Positions 5,503 to 13,078 of a stretch of DNA of 14,462 nt are shown here, one piece after another (the first letter of the stretch is position 1; every line of letters begins with the position of its first letter). The notes under the pieces were generated by a model. That model had not been told where the DNA came from, did not search any database, and saw nothing but the letters and a program-made list of their open reading frames with translations. The stretch covers positions 1-14,462 of the forward strand of contig DAHXOG010000009.1 in assembly GCA_027364995.1 (NCBI GenBank). The letters are read 5' to 3'. This DNA is from Candidatus Mancarchaeum sp. Lineage in GTDB: Archaea; Micrarchaeota; Micrarchaeia; Micrarchaeales; Micrarchaeaceae. The translations under genes were made by a program, and so were the position numbers.

Positions 5503-7050
5503 TCAATAATTTATCCTGTCAAACTCTTTTATTACATTCGGTATCGCCATCGCAACATCGTAGGCGGTCGCATGCAGGCCAACCTCCTTGTAGAGCCTGT
5601 CCCCTATCGTGGAGTGCACATAAACGCCGGCAACCGCTGACTCAAAAACCATGCCCTTGTTTATCGCTATATAACTTGCTATAATGCCTGAAAGAACATC
5701 TCCAGTCCCCATTGTCCCCAATGTCGGGGTTTCGGATTTGTTTATCTTGAGCACCTTTCCATCTGTTATTATGGTTTCGTTGCCCTTCAATACCAGCGTG
5801 CAATCATAATTCTTGGCAAAGTCAACCGCAACGTTTATCTTCGAATCCATGCTGTGCTTCGACAGGTCTATCCCGGACAATTGCTTGAATTCGCCGATAT
5901 GCGGTGTCAATATCATGTCTTTGCCTATTAATTCCTTGTGCCTCGCCAACATCCTAATGGCAGATGCATCTATCACTATTTTGCGGTTTTTATCCCTCTC
6001 AAGCTTTAAAAGCGCTTTAAGCTGCTCATAGCCTATGTAATCCTGGCTAAGCCCTGGGCCTATGACTATGGCATCATGCTTGGTGCGCGCCATGTCGATT
6101 ACGTCAGAGTCGGATAATTGCTCCTTCGAGGTATTGCGCACTATCAACTCAGGCAATGCCTTATTGCTGTCTCCAGATGCGCCTTTGGGTGACATAACAG
6201 TAACATAGCCCGAGCCTGTCTTTAAGGCCGCCAGCGCGTTTTCAGCGGCTATCCCTGACAATAGCGGTGCGCCTTTGTAATCAGTGCTTCCACCAAGCAC
6301 AAGAACGTTTCCATGCTCATATTTATTGGCATATATGCTGCGCGGCCTTGTGGCCAGCATCACGTCCCCTGGCCCTGTGAGCAACTCTATCGAAATAGGG
6401 ATACCTATGCTTATTAGATTAGTGCTGTAATTTGCGGTGCTTAATGACAGATAATTCTTCATCTTATATATTGCAAGGACAAGATCAGGGTTTACTGCTC
6501 CTGTATTTTTGGCTCCAGTATCCGCGTTTATCCCAGAAGGCACATCTATCGATATCACGTATTTATTTGCCTCATTTATCAATTTTATTATGTTAAGCAA
6601 AGTGCTGCTAAGCCTGCCATGCAGGCCAACGCCAACTATCGCGTCAACTATGTCGTCTGTTTTTTTGAGCATGCGCTTAAGTTCCTGTATGTTCTCAGTG
6701 CCTATTTCAGTTACATCAATAATATTTTCCAGTATCTTGTAATTGAACAAATTGCTTTCATTTGTTATTGGCTTGGAATCCGTTATCAATGCAACATTCA
6801 CATTGGCAAAATCCATCATGTGCCTTGCTGCAGCCATGCCTATGGCCCCATTGCCCCCTGTCCCGCACACGAATGTAATATTATGGTTCCTGTGCTTCCT
6901 TTTGAGGTTTTCCGCGATAGCGGATCCAGAGTCATCGGCTATAAGCCTTCTATTCATTCCAAAACTTTCGGCATTTTTCATTATTGCGTAAGTATCGCCA
7001 ATGCTAAGGTATTTTTTGGTATAAATGACAAACTCTTTTAGATTTTGCAT
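5503..7050 (-). CDS. nnr: Bifunctional NAD(P)H-hydrate epimerase / ADP-dependent NAD(P)H-hydrate dehydratase
   Basis: Repairs hydrated NAD(P)H: an N-terminal YjeF_N domain (about 1-220) interconverts R and S forms, and a C-terminal ribokinase-like domain (about 235-515) dehydrates the S form. The second half has its hallmarks: VLVLGGSTDYKGAPLLS, AIVIGPGLSQD, TPHIGEF (382-388), LVLKGNETII and GTGDVLSG (448-455) with the catalytic-base aspartate 451. The family's DADGL is DASAI here (361-365). In the first half SIDVPSGINADTGA is kept, but the loop usually reading GNNGGDG is GGNGAIG (65-71), losing an asparagine and an aspartate, so epimerase activity is doubtful. The start ATG has a TATA-like run about 20-25 bases upstream, suggesting a nearly leaderless mRNA. 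It heads the long minus-strand block. Confidence 0.92.
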   Translation of the reverse strand: MQNLKEFVIYTKKYLSIGDTYAIMKNAESFGMNRRLIADDSGSAIAENLKRKHRNHNITFVCGTGGNGAIGMAAARHMMDFANVNVALITDSKPITNESNLFNYKILENIIDVTEIGTENIQELKRMLKKTDDIVDAIVGVGLHGRLSSTLLNIIKLINEANKYVISIDVPSGINADTGAKNTGAVNPDLVLAIYKMKNYLSLSTANYSTNLISIGIPISIELLTGPGDVMLATRPRSIYANKYEHGNVLVLGGSTDYKGAPLLSGIAAENALAALKTGSGYVTVMSPKGASGDSNKALPELIVRNTSKEQLSDSDVIDMARTKHDAIVIGPGLSQDYIGYEQLKALLKLERDKNRKIVIDASAIRMLARHKELIGKDMILTPHIGEFKQLSGIDLSKHSMDSKINVAVDFAKNYDCTLVLKGNETIITDGKVLKINKSETPTLGTMGTGDVLSGIIASYIAINKGMVFESAVAGVYVHSTIGDRLYKEVGLHATAYDVAMAIPNVIKEFDRINY

Positions 7051-7092
7051 AGTATTAATTTACTAATTTAATAATAAAAACATGGTGTTTGA
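7051..7092. promoter_or_regulatory. Divergent promoter region between nnr and the AbrB-type gene
   Basis: This gap is nearly all A/T from 7051 to 7081. TATA-like stretches can be placed on both strands (centre near 7068-7074), predicting transcription starts close to the nnr ATG on one side and around 7093-7098 on the other. Shared regulation, possibly by the AbrB-type protein itself, is inference. Confidence 0.4.
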
Positions 7093-7977
7093 ATAGCGAA
7101 AGTCTATAAAACAAAGGACAGCCTGGCAATAAGCATGCCGCGAGAGATAATCAAGGCCATGGACTTAAAGGCAGGCGACGATATAGACTTCATACCTTAC
7201 AAGGATTACTTCATAATAACGAAAAGGAGCGATATAGCAAAGCTAATAACCAGCCAGCAGCGAGAAGGCCAAAATACCCAGCAACAACGCAAGCAATTCA
7301 GCGTGCCAAAATTATCGGAGGATGAATTGAAGGTATTGAAGAAGCTGGACACGTTAAGGTACAGCATGAGGACAACTGCGGAGGTAAGCAAGCTCCTTGA
7401 CAAGGAGGAGCGCATAACATTCAGGCAGCTTGAGAAGAAGGGCATAATAACCCCATTCAAGGACGCAGAGCAGAAAACGCATTACAGCATACAAAAGATG
7501 TTCTATGACAATTACCTTATGCGCAAAAGGCCTGCCGCAAGCGCTCCGGAACCCCAAAAGCATTCTTACAATATAAGCCCAAGCAATGCAAAGGCACCTA
7601 TAGAAGCGCAGGCAAATGCTACGCCTACCGGAGCCATAGAGAAGTACATTAGCGTGCTTCAGGAATCAGGATACTTAGTCGTACCTACCGAGGCTGACGC
7701 ATCTGCATTATCCGCTGCATTGGAGGACAGCATAAGGCAGGGCCAAGTAATAGGGACCAGGGCTTTCAACAAGAAGTTTTACATAGCCACGCGAACTTTC
7801 ATATTAAAGGAAACGCCAATGATAACCTCGCAGCTTTCCAACAAAAGCTCATCATCCATATCGGATATAGCAAAGGCGTGCAAAATCGACGAAGAAGCCG
7901 CCAGGGCAGTTCTTTACATACTTGGCGAGAACGGCGATATAACCGAAGTAAGGAAAGACGTATTCAGGTTGGCATAA
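7093..7977 (+). CDS. AbrB/SpoVT-type DNA-binding protein with C-terminal winged-helix-like segment
   Basis: The first ATG is at 7135, but the frame is open back to a TGA at 7090-7092, and the 14 codons before the ATG read IAKVYKTKDSLAIS. Joined to MPREIIKAMDLKAGDDIDF they complete a swapped-hairpin AbrB domain (first strand, IPxEI-type helix, GD turn, second strand), so the real protein should start upstream: at a rare ATA (7093), or at ATG 7082 if one base is missing from the sequence. From 7135 it is 280 residues. A charged helical middle (about 60-140) leads to a Pro/Ala-rich linker, then about 150-280, ending SDIAKACKIDEEAARAVLYILGENGDI, which looks like a winged-helix module. A transcription regulator is the best guess; targets unknown. 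It is divergent from nnr. Confidence 0.75.
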   Translation: MAKVYKTKDSLAISMPREIIKAMDLKAGDDIDFIPYKDYFIITKRSDIAKLITSQQREGQNTQQQRKQFSVPKLSEDELKVLKKLDTLRYSMRTTAEVSKLLDKEERITFRQLEKKGIITPFKDAEQKTHYSIQKMFYDNYLMRKRPAASAPEPQKHSYNISPSNAKAPIEAQANATPTGAIEKYISVLQESGYLVVPTEADASALSAALEDSIRQGQVIGTRAFNKKFYIATRTFILKETPMITSQLSNKSSSSISDIAKACKIDEEAARAVLYILGENGDITEVRKDVFRLA

Positions 7978-8064
7978 GCACAATAGCTTATGCAAATGCT
8001 GGCAAATGAATAGCCGTTACATTACATTTTTCATGAAATCTAAAAAGCAGAACGTTGTGGGAAA

Positions 8065-8262
8065 ATGGCACAAAAATCAATAAAAAAAGATAAAGAGAAC
8101 GTAGATAAAATCATAACAGACCTTAGTAATTCAGATTTTATCGTGATAACAAAAAAAGAACCAAAAAATAAGGAATCCCTGCCAATACTAAACCTAATAA
8201 CCAATAAGATAGGATATGGGCATCCGATAGAATATGGCCATAAAATAAAAATTAGAAAATAA
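8065..8262 (+). CDS. Small lysine-rich hypothetical protein
   Basis: 65 residues, about one quarter lysine, with no cysteine or transmembrane segment: a charged N-terminal helix (KKDKENVDKIITDLSN), a short strand FIVITKK, then LPILNLITNKIGYGHPIEYG and a basic end. No family recognised. The ATG lies about 22 bases after a TATA-like TCTAAAAAG, which would fit a leaderless mRNA, and there is no clear Shine-Dalgarno. AT-rich codon choice differs from its neighbours. It converges with the Sec61-beta gene. It may be real but could be a chance ORF. Confidence 0.45.
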   Translation: MAQKSIKKDKENVDKIITDLSNSDFIVITKKEPKNKESLPILNLITNKIGYGHPIEYGHKIKIRK

Positions 8263-8338
8263 TCCGCAGTAATAGAAAAATATCCTGCCTTATTGATCTA
8301 ATATTAATAGGGCTTAAGCTAACCGTCTAGGCAAAAAT

Positions 8339-8494
8339 TCATACATAGATGAAGTGATCCAGCAGTATTACAGCAAAAGCGAATACCATTATGGCAATAA
8401 GCACTATCTTAGGGTTTACCTTAGGTCCCTTCGAGGGTGCATCGTAAAAGCTCATAACTCCTGCTGAAGACTGCGGTGAATATAATGAAGCCAT
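8339..8494 (-). CDS. secG: Preprotein translocase Sec61-beta (SecG) subunit
   Basis: A 51-residue protein from ATG at 8494 to TGA at 8339-8341. Residues 9-18 (SSAGVMSFYD) match the archaeal Sec61-beta signature SaAGlmrFfd. It is followed by KGPKVNPKIVL, which fits the k...v.P..vl block just before the membrane, and a single C-terminal helix (about 30-48, IVLIAIMVFAFAVILL). Length is typical of archaeal Sec61-beta (about 50-60). It is a small accessory subunit of the SecY/Sec61 channel, with its N-terminus in the cytoplasm, and it contacts the ribosome and targeting factors. A TATA-like TTTATTAATATTG lies about 40-50 bases upstream on its strand. It is monocistronic, between two plus-strand genes; secE lies 4.3 kb away. 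Confidence 0.88.
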   Translation of the reverse strand: MASLYSPQSSAGVMSFYDAPSKGPKVNPKIVLIAIMVFAFAVILLDHFIYV

Positions 8495-8608
8495 GCATAT
8501 ACCTTTTTACAATAACCCATTTTCCCAATCAATATTAATAAAGCTTTTGCAAAAAAGCCTTTGCCAAAGCCATAAGCAATGTGCCAATATCAATGCCTGA
8601 ACCAAACG

Positions 8609-8616
8609 TTATATAT
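8609..8616 (+). promoter_or_regulatory. TATA box of the four-TM membrane protein gene
   Basis: TTATATAT preceded by a purine-rich CAAACG (BRE-like). Transcription would start about 26 bases downstream, near 8638, immediately before the Shine-Dalgarno AAGGTGAT. Confidence 0.55.
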
Positions 8617-8638
8617 CTTTGATGGTCAATATCCATAT

Positions 8639-8646
8639 AAGGTGAT
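8639..8646 (+). promoter_or_regulatory. Shine-Dalgarno AAGGTGAT that argues for a non-ATG start
   Basis: AAGGTGAT is complementary to the usual archaeal 16S 3' end (AUCACCU). The first in-frame ATG lies 72 bases further on, with no ribosome-binding site of its own. An in-frame CTG at 8650 lies 3 bases after this motif (4-5 after GGTGA). Confidence 0.6.
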
Positions 8647-8649
8647 TCA

Positions 8650-9192
8650 CTGGCTGCACAGCAAGGGTACAAAACAGACATAAAGGGCGAAGAGCCGTGG
8701 ATACAGAATCCAGTCCCTATGGCAGGGCTTTCAAAAAATGATGAAGGCGATAACGACAGGGTAAGCCTATTTGGCCCTCTTTTCCTGTGGGCGCTTATCA
8801 TAATAATAGGCATAATACTCGAAGTGGTAGTGCCTGCGGTGCTGGGTAAGGGGTTCGCATCATATGCAGCCATATACAAGACTGCCGGCAATTACATATT
8901 GACACTTCCGGGGGCAATAATACTGCCTCTAATAATATCCGTATGGATAGGACATAAGGTCGGGGAGACTGCGAGAAATGCCATTTCAGCAGTAAAGCTT
9001 GGCTTGATAAACGGGGTCTACGCATCCATAGTCTATGGCGTAATAATATTCATAACCCAGCTCATACTGAAATACACCACTACATATGCGCTGACCACGG
9101 ATTTCATAATAAAATACCTTGTAGCAATACCAATAGCCATAGTCATAATTTTCACTATAATAATAGCACTGCTAAACGAGATGAGGCACTGA
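8650..9192 (+). CDS. Four-transmembrane-helix protein of unknown function
   Basis: The first ATG is at 8719 (157 residues), but TATA box, Shine-Dalgarno and open frame place the likely start at CTG 8650, adding 23 residues (AAQQGYKTDIKGEEPWIQ and on) for about 180. I do not recognise the family. After a charged, soluble N-terminal tail of about 40 residues come four hydrophobic helices: LFLWALIIIIGIILEVVVPAV, LTLPGAIILPLIISVWIG, LINGVYASIVYGVIIFITQL and YLVAIPIAIVIIFTIIIALL. The loop GHKVGETARNAISAVKLG after the second helix is polar and glycine-bearing. Its TGA directly abuts the stop of ychF on the other strand, sharing the palindrome TGATCA. Confidence 0.75.
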   Translation: MAAQQGYKTDIKGEEPWIQNPVPMAGLSKNDEGDNDRVSLFGPLFLWALIIIIGIILEVVVPAVLGKGFASYAAIYKTAGNYILTLPGAIILPLIISVWIGHKVGETARNAISAVKLGLINGVYASIVYGVIIFITQLILKYTTTYALTTDFIIKYLVAIPIAIVIIFTIIIALLNEMRH

Positions 9193-10365
9193 TCACTTCG
9201 CAGTGCTCACTATCTTTATTATGTCTGAGTCCTTAAGCACATAATCCTTGGCAAGGCGCATCTTGCTCATCGCGTCTATGGCATAAAGCATGCCATTGGC
9301 TATGTCCGTATGTATCCTCATCGCAAGGTCGTGCGCTGTAGAGCCTTGCTCAAGCATTATCGCATCTGGCAGCACATTTCCGAAACTGTCGGTGTATTTG
9401 TTCTCATCCTCTACAGGATACACCACAATTTGCCTCATTGTTTTGAAAACCAGCCTGTTTATCAGCTCCTGGACTCCGGTGCCGTTCTCGGAAATGAAGG
9501 ACTTCATATACTCCAATGCCTTCTTCTGCTCTTCCTTTGGCTCGCCTATTACATTAAAACCATTCTTCCATGGCCTGTAATCCACCATTCCCAAGCCTTT
9601 GGCCTTGTTAAGCGCAAGCTCTATGGCTGCGGAGCAAGCCACCATATCGATGCCTAACGCCTTGGCCTTCTCCTTGAGCGGTCCCAGATTGCCTTTCGAT
9701 TCTGGGTCGTCCGACTTGTTGGCAGCTATTATGAAACGCTTGGATCCGAGCACTGCCTTTCTGGAGAAGGCATTTATTTCGTCATCGCTCCATGATATAC
9801 GAGAGCTGGTAAGCCCAAGCTTGGCTATGGCATCTTCTATTGCAATTTTATCAACGTTGAATCCGGTAAGCACATTCGCCAATCCATCAACTCCAGAATC
9901 AACCCTAGATAAGCTGTGCATATGCCTCTTTATTATGCCGGCAATCCAATCCGTGAGCTCATCCATTATTGTGTCTAGGTCATCAGACGGGTTTCCAACT
10001 CCATTATTGCCATAAGCGTCGGTTTTCCCGCTTGCATCAACAACGATTATGAATGCGTCCGCAGATGAAAGGTCATTCAGGAACTGGTTCCCCATCCCCT
10101 TGCCCTCGTGCGCTCCCGGGACAAGCCCTGCAACGTCTATTACGTTTATGGATATGAGCCTTGTGCCGTTATCGCAAAGCGAATTCCTCGGCTTGCATTT
10201 CTTGTTTATGCGCTTCTCGGCGCATTCAGTAGTGGCATAGGCTATGCCCTTGTTCGGGTCTATCGTGGTAAATGGGTAATTCGCCGCCTTGGCATCTATG
10301 CCAGTAATGGCTGAGAAAAGCGTGCTCTTGCCCTTGTTCGGCGCCCCTATTATCCCTACCAACAT
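9193..10365 (-). CDS. ychF: YchF/OLA1-family translation-associated GTPase, archaeal type
   Basis: 390 residues. G1 is GAPNKGKST (7-15) with lysine where most have valine, followed by NYPFTTIDPNKG, the switch I region of the Obg/YchF class. G3 is DVAGLVPGAHEGKGMGNQFL (77-96), a near-invariant stretch of the family, then VVDASGKTD. G4 is NKSD (216-219), favouring GTP, unlike bacterial YchF and human OLA1, which use ATP. A helical insert (about 135-200) and a C-terminal TGS-like domain (about 310-388, including VYPVEDENKY and HTDIANGMLYAID) complete the order. Family members bind ribosomes; the exact role is unsettled. ATG at 10365 is 19 bases after the permease stop, so the two genes are probably one transcript. 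Confidence 0.93.
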   Translation of the reverse strand: MLVGIIGAPNKGKSTLFSAITGIDAKAANYPFTTIDPNKGIAYATTECAEKRINKKCKPRNSLCDNGTRLISINVIDVAGLVPGAHEGKGMGNQFLNDLSSADAFIIVVDASGKTDAYGNNGVGNPSDDLDTIMDELTDWIAGIIKRHMHSLSRVDSGVDGLANVLTGFNVDKIAIEDAIAKLGLTSSRISWSDDEINAFSRKAVLGSKRFIIAANKSDDPESKGNLGPLKEKAKALGIDMVACSAAIELALNKAKGLGMVDYRPWKNGFNVIGEPKEEQKKALEYMKSFISENGTGVQELINRLVFKTMRQIVVYPVEDENKYTDSFGNVLPDAIMLEQGSTAHDLAMRIHTDIANGMLYAIDAMSKMRLAKDYVLKDSDIIKIVSTAK

Positions 10366-10384
10366 AAAAAAACCTAAATAAATC

Positions 10385-11701
10385 CTAATTGAAAAGCTTC
10401 TCCTTCACCGGCTTCTTTTCGTCTATTTCAACTATGGCGTAATATACTACTATCAAAGACATTATAAGGATTACTCCGAGCACCAGCGCCTCCTTCGGCA
10501 TGCCTATCATAAGAGCCATAACCGCAACTATGGATATTATGGGCACATACGGATATCCTGGGGTTCTAAAGCTGCCGATCTTTCCTATGCGCCTGAAATG
10601 TATTACCGCAAAGCTTGATATTATATAAGAAAAGAGCAGCCCGAAATTGCTTATTGCTGCTATTACGTAAATATTCCCGGCGAACAGCATTACAACGCCT
10701 ATGCCTGCAGATACTATAACGCCATTTATCGCGACATCCCTGAACTTGTTGTATTTCCTTAACTGCTTCGGGAGCAGCTTGTCCTTGCTTATCTGGTAAA
10801 GAACTCTTGATGACGTAAGTATCATCGCAAGAGTAGCAGATGTGGTTGCGACCATCGCGCCGATGTCCACAATTATCCTTATGTACGATGGCGCGTGCGC
10901 ATACGCAAGGGCAAAAGATAACGGATCTGCGGCTATCGTGTACTTTGCCGCAGGCACCAGGAACATCAAAGCCAGCGCAACCAGGAAGTATATTACTATG
11001 CTTATGACCACTGCATATAATATCGCCATTGCGGCATTGTTAGCACCTCCTTGTATATCGGAGGTAAACGTGCTTATGGACTGGAATCCGGAGTATGCGA
11101 AGAATATGGCAACGCTTGCCGCAAAAATCGCAGTAAGGCTGGCCTCTTTTGACGGAGTGTAAAAATTGGCCAGGCTGAAACCCGTATGCCCGAAAAGCGC
11201 CACGAAAGCGGCGAACGCTATGAACAGCGCCAGTATGCTTATCTTAACGACCACCAGCCCGAAATCCGCTTTTGCCGCCTTCTTTATGCCAACTATGTTG
11301 ACAAGCGAAAGCACGAATATAAGCCCCATGGCAAAGTAGATTGCATAAGACGAGCTCATTCCGAAAAGGCTTGCCGCATAGGAGCCGAAGCCCAGCGCAA
11401 CCGCAGCTATTGCCGTAGCGAAGCTGAAATACAGCAGTATGCCTGTTATAAAGCCAAGCTGGCTGCCGAACGCCCCATAAACATATGAATAAGCCGCGCC
11501 CTTTGCATGAGGCATTATGGAGCCGAGCTCGCCAAGCTGTAATGCTATAAGCACTGCGATTATGCCTACGAATACAAACGCTATGAGCGAGTAAGCCCCG
11601 GCCAGTGCTATGGCCGTGCCGCTCAGCACGAATATCCCGGCGCCTATTATGGCTCCGAGCCCTACAGCGGTAGCGACAGCAACGCTTATCTTCTTGGCCA
11701 C
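10385..11701 (-). CDS. APC-superfamily amino acid permease
   Basis: 438 residues from GTG at 11701. The first helix carries GLGAIIGAGIFVLSG (15-29), the conserved unwound substrate-binding helix of the amino acid-polyamine-organocation family. ALQLGELGSIMPHAKGAAYSYVYGAFG (about 54-80) matches the family's helix 2-3 block (EL...P..GG.Y.Y). Further hydrophobic segments bring the total to about 12. VAIFFAYSGFQSISTF resembles the helix 6 motif (F.ay.Gf). It should import amino acids or amines by secondary transport across the cytoplasmic membrane; the substrate cannot be told from sequence. A TATA-like ATAAATAATATTTG lies about 35-47 bases upstream. ychF follows after 19 bases. Confidence 0.92.
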   Translation of the reverse strand: MAKKISVAVATAVGLGAIIGAGIFVLSGTAIALAGAYSLIAFVFVGIIAVLIALQLGELGSIMPHAKGAAYSYVYGAFGSQLGFITGILLYFSFATAIAAVALGFGSYAASLFGMSSSYAIYFAMGLIFVLSLVNIVGIKKAAKADFGLVVVKISILALFIAFAAFVALFGHTGFSLANFYTPSKEASLTAIFAASVAIFFAYSGFQSISTFTSDIQGGANNAAMAILYAVVISIVIYFLVALALMFLVPAAKYTIAADPLSFALAYAHAPSYIRIIVDIGAMVATTSATLAMILTSSRVLYQISKDKLLPKQLRKYNKFRDVAINGVIVSAGIGVVMLFAGNIYVIAAISNFGLLFSYIISSFAVIHFRRIGKIGSFRTPGYPYVPIISIVAVMALMIGMPKEALVLGVILIMSLIVVYYAIVEIDEKKPVKEKLFN

Positions 11702-11874
11702 GTTTAAAACCTATGCCTACAAAACAAACCAGAATACAAATATTATTTATGAATACAACTTCGGTATTATTATCAAAGCCAGCATTTAAGCCTTTGTTGG
11801 TATATCATTATTAACATTTAAAATATGTAATGCAAAAAGAGTAATGCTTTCATTGGTCTTATATAATCTTTGAT
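11702..11874. other. Intergenic region between permease and tRNA-Leu
   Basis: No ORF seen. It contains AT-rich promoter-like stretches for the permease (minus, near 11735-11748) and for tRNA-Leu (plus, TTTAAAATATG near 11817-11827, about 50 bases before the mature 5' end). A closer TTATATAAT at 11859-11867 is too near the tRNA start to give a proper precursor. Confidence 0.35.
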
Positions 11875-11960
11875 GCAGGGATAGCAAAGTCTGGCCAAAT
11901 GCGACGGGTTTAGGGCCCGTTCTCCTAGCGGGTTCGAGAGTTCAAATCTCTCTCCCTGCA
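11875..11960 (+). tRNA. tRNA-Leu (anticodon TAG)
   Basis: A class II tRNA of 86 nt: acceptor GCAGGGA/TCCCTGC, U8, D-arm with GCA/TGC, anticodon arm ACGGG-TTTAGGG-CCCGT with anticodon TAG (reads CUN leucine codons), a long variable arm TCTCCTAGCGGGTTC, and T-arm GAGAG-TTCAAAT-CTCTC. Discriminator A73 is at 11960; CCA is not encoded. There is no intron. It converges with the NFACT-R gene. Confidence 0.95.
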
Positions 11961-11972
11961 TATTTTTATTTG
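11961..11972 (+). terminator. T-rich terminator after tRNA-Leu
   Basis: TATTTTTATTTG directly follows the discriminator base, typical of archaeal oligo-T termination at tRNA genes. Confidence 0.5.
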
Positions 11973-12002
11973 ATTACCTACGGTTCTTCTTTGCAACGCT
12001 GG

Positions 12003-12776
12003 CTATCCTTTGAGCTCGACGTCGAATGCTCCTGCAGGCAATTGCTGCATTATATAATCCAAATCATCGTATTCCAATGCCTTGCCTATGTACTTTGCGG
12101 CATCGCTCTTCTTTTTCTGCCCCTGCGATATTGCGACGTATTTATCAACATCAAGCGTTTTCATCATCGAGATCGGAACGACATAAAGCTTTTCCTCATA
12201 TGCATAAGCTGCAAGCCCTAACTGCACATTCCTGAACCATTCACGTTCGCCGCTAAGCAAAAAGCTTCCTGTCCCGAGCCCTCCTTTCGCCGTTGCCTTG
12301 CTTACCTGGTCCCTCCTCATCGCGTATACGTCCACGCTCTTCTGCATCTTTTCCCATGCGCTGGAATAGCTTCCTGCGAATTGCGCAACATACGCCTTAT
12401 CTTCCGCATTTGCATCCTTGCCGTTCTTCAATATCGTCACGGATGCGCCGAATATGTCGGCATGGAAAAATAGGTCATTATCCTCGAAATAATCAGAATT
12501 CATCTTTTCATTCTGCTTGGCATCCCTGCCGCCTATGACCAACGAGCCGCCGCACATGAACCAGTGGAATCTCTCGTACCATTCCCTCTTACGTATTATC
12601 TTTACCTTCGGCTTCTCTTCTTCCTTGAAATCATCCTTCTCCTTCTTCGCCCTTTTTTCAAGCTCACCGATAATGTGCTTTGCACCGTCTATCTTGTGCG
12701 AAAGCCTTTTGGCCCTGTTATAATAATCATTGGCGTTTTCCTGCGCACTCTTGGTAAAATCTATTTTTACCTCCAT
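12003..12776 (-). CDS. Standalone NFACT-R (DUF814) protein, reduced Rqc2/NEMF homologue
   Basis: 257 residues. An N-terminal helical, strongly charged coiled-coil-like region (1-55) leads into an NFACT-R domain (about 64-200). Its signatures are WYERFHWFMCGGSLVIGGRD (66-85), AKQNE, FFHADIFGAS (103-112), SYSSAWEKM (136-144), RDQVSKATAKGGLGTGSFLL (155-174) and GEREWF. Full-length Rqc2/NEMF/FbpA proteins are about 550-1000 residues and start with NFACT-N and HhH domains, which hold the residues for recruiting tRNA. Those are absent. Family members bind the 60S/50S subunit with stuck peptidyl-tRNA; a role of this short form in ribosome rescue or rRNA/tRNA binding is inference. ATG at 12776 lies 4 bases after the secE stop. 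Confidence 0.88.
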   Translation of the reverse strand: MEVKIDFTKSAQENANDYYNRAKRLSHKIDGAKHIIGELEKRAKKEKDDFKEEEKPKVKIIRKREWYERFHWFMCGGSLVIGGRDAKQNEKMNSDYFEDNDLFFHADIFGASVTILKNGKDANAEDKAYVAQFAGSYSSAWEKMQKSVDVYAMRRDQVSKATAKGGLGTGSFLLSGEREWFRNVQLGLAAYAYEEKLYVVPISMMKTLDVDKYVAISQGQKKKSDAAKYIGKALEYDDLDYIMQQLPAGAFDVELKG

Positions 12777-12780
12777 GATA

Positions 12781-12984
12781 TCATATTAAAGACAGATTGC
12801 CCACTATAACCAGCGATATTACGATTCCGAGTATAAGCCCCAGCACTCCGACTATGAGTATTCCTATTATTATGACCTTTGCGGTTTTTTTGAACTCATC
12901 AGTCTTGGGCCTATAGCTTATATTGATCACATGCCTTGAGTTTATCCAAAAGCTCCTGAGCCTTTTTCCTAGATTCATATTCAT
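12781..12984 (-). CDS. secE: Preprotein translocase SecE / Sec61-gamma subunit
   Basis: 67 residues: a short amphipathic N-terminal helix (LGKRLRSFWINSRHVINIS), then RPKTDEFKKTAKV (residues 25-37), the RPt..Ef...kv signature that precedes the membrane in archaeal SecE/Sec61-gamma, and a single transmembrane helix (about 38-64) with GVLGLILGIVI. Length fits the archaeal type (about 60-75). It clamps the SecY channel for protein export and membrane insertion. ATG at 12984 is preferred; a second in-frame ATG lies two codons later. A TATA-like element 18-27 bases upstream suggests a leaderless mRNA. In many archaea secE is followed by nusG/spt5 and ribosomal protein genes; here NFACT-R follows after 4 bases. 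Confidence 0.9.
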   Translation of the reverse strand: MNMNLGKRLRSFWINSRHVINISYRPKTDEFKKTAKVIIIGILIVGVLGLILGIVISLVIVGNLSLI

Positions 12985-13000
12985 GGAGATACCATAACGT

Positions 13001-13010
13001 AATTATAAAC
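13001..13010 (-). promoter_or_regulatory. TATA box of secE
   Basis: On the minus strand GTTTATAATT is centred about 22 bases before the secE ATG, placing the transcript start at or within a few bases of the start codon. Confidence 0.5.
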
Positions 13011-13022
13011 TGCGCCATATAA

Positions 13023-13078
13023 AAATAGCACATTGCATATTTATTTTTTAACTGTGCATTATTAAAAATATGCTATTT
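13023..13078. repeat. Inverted repeats in the secE-thiI divergent gap
   Basis: AAATAGCA (13023-13030) is the perfect inverse of TGCTATTT (13071-13078). A second, overlapping pair is GCATATTT (13035-13042) with AAATATGC (13066-13073). They flank the presumed thiI TATA region (TTAAAAATATGC). A regulator-binding site is possible, but short inverted repeats are common in such AT-rich sequence. Confidence 0.3.

Noticed and set aside
8535..8891. 118-codon minus-strand ORF
   Set aside because: It overlaps the promoter, Shine-Dalgarno and first transmembrane helix of the plus-strand membrane protein and has no domain signature.
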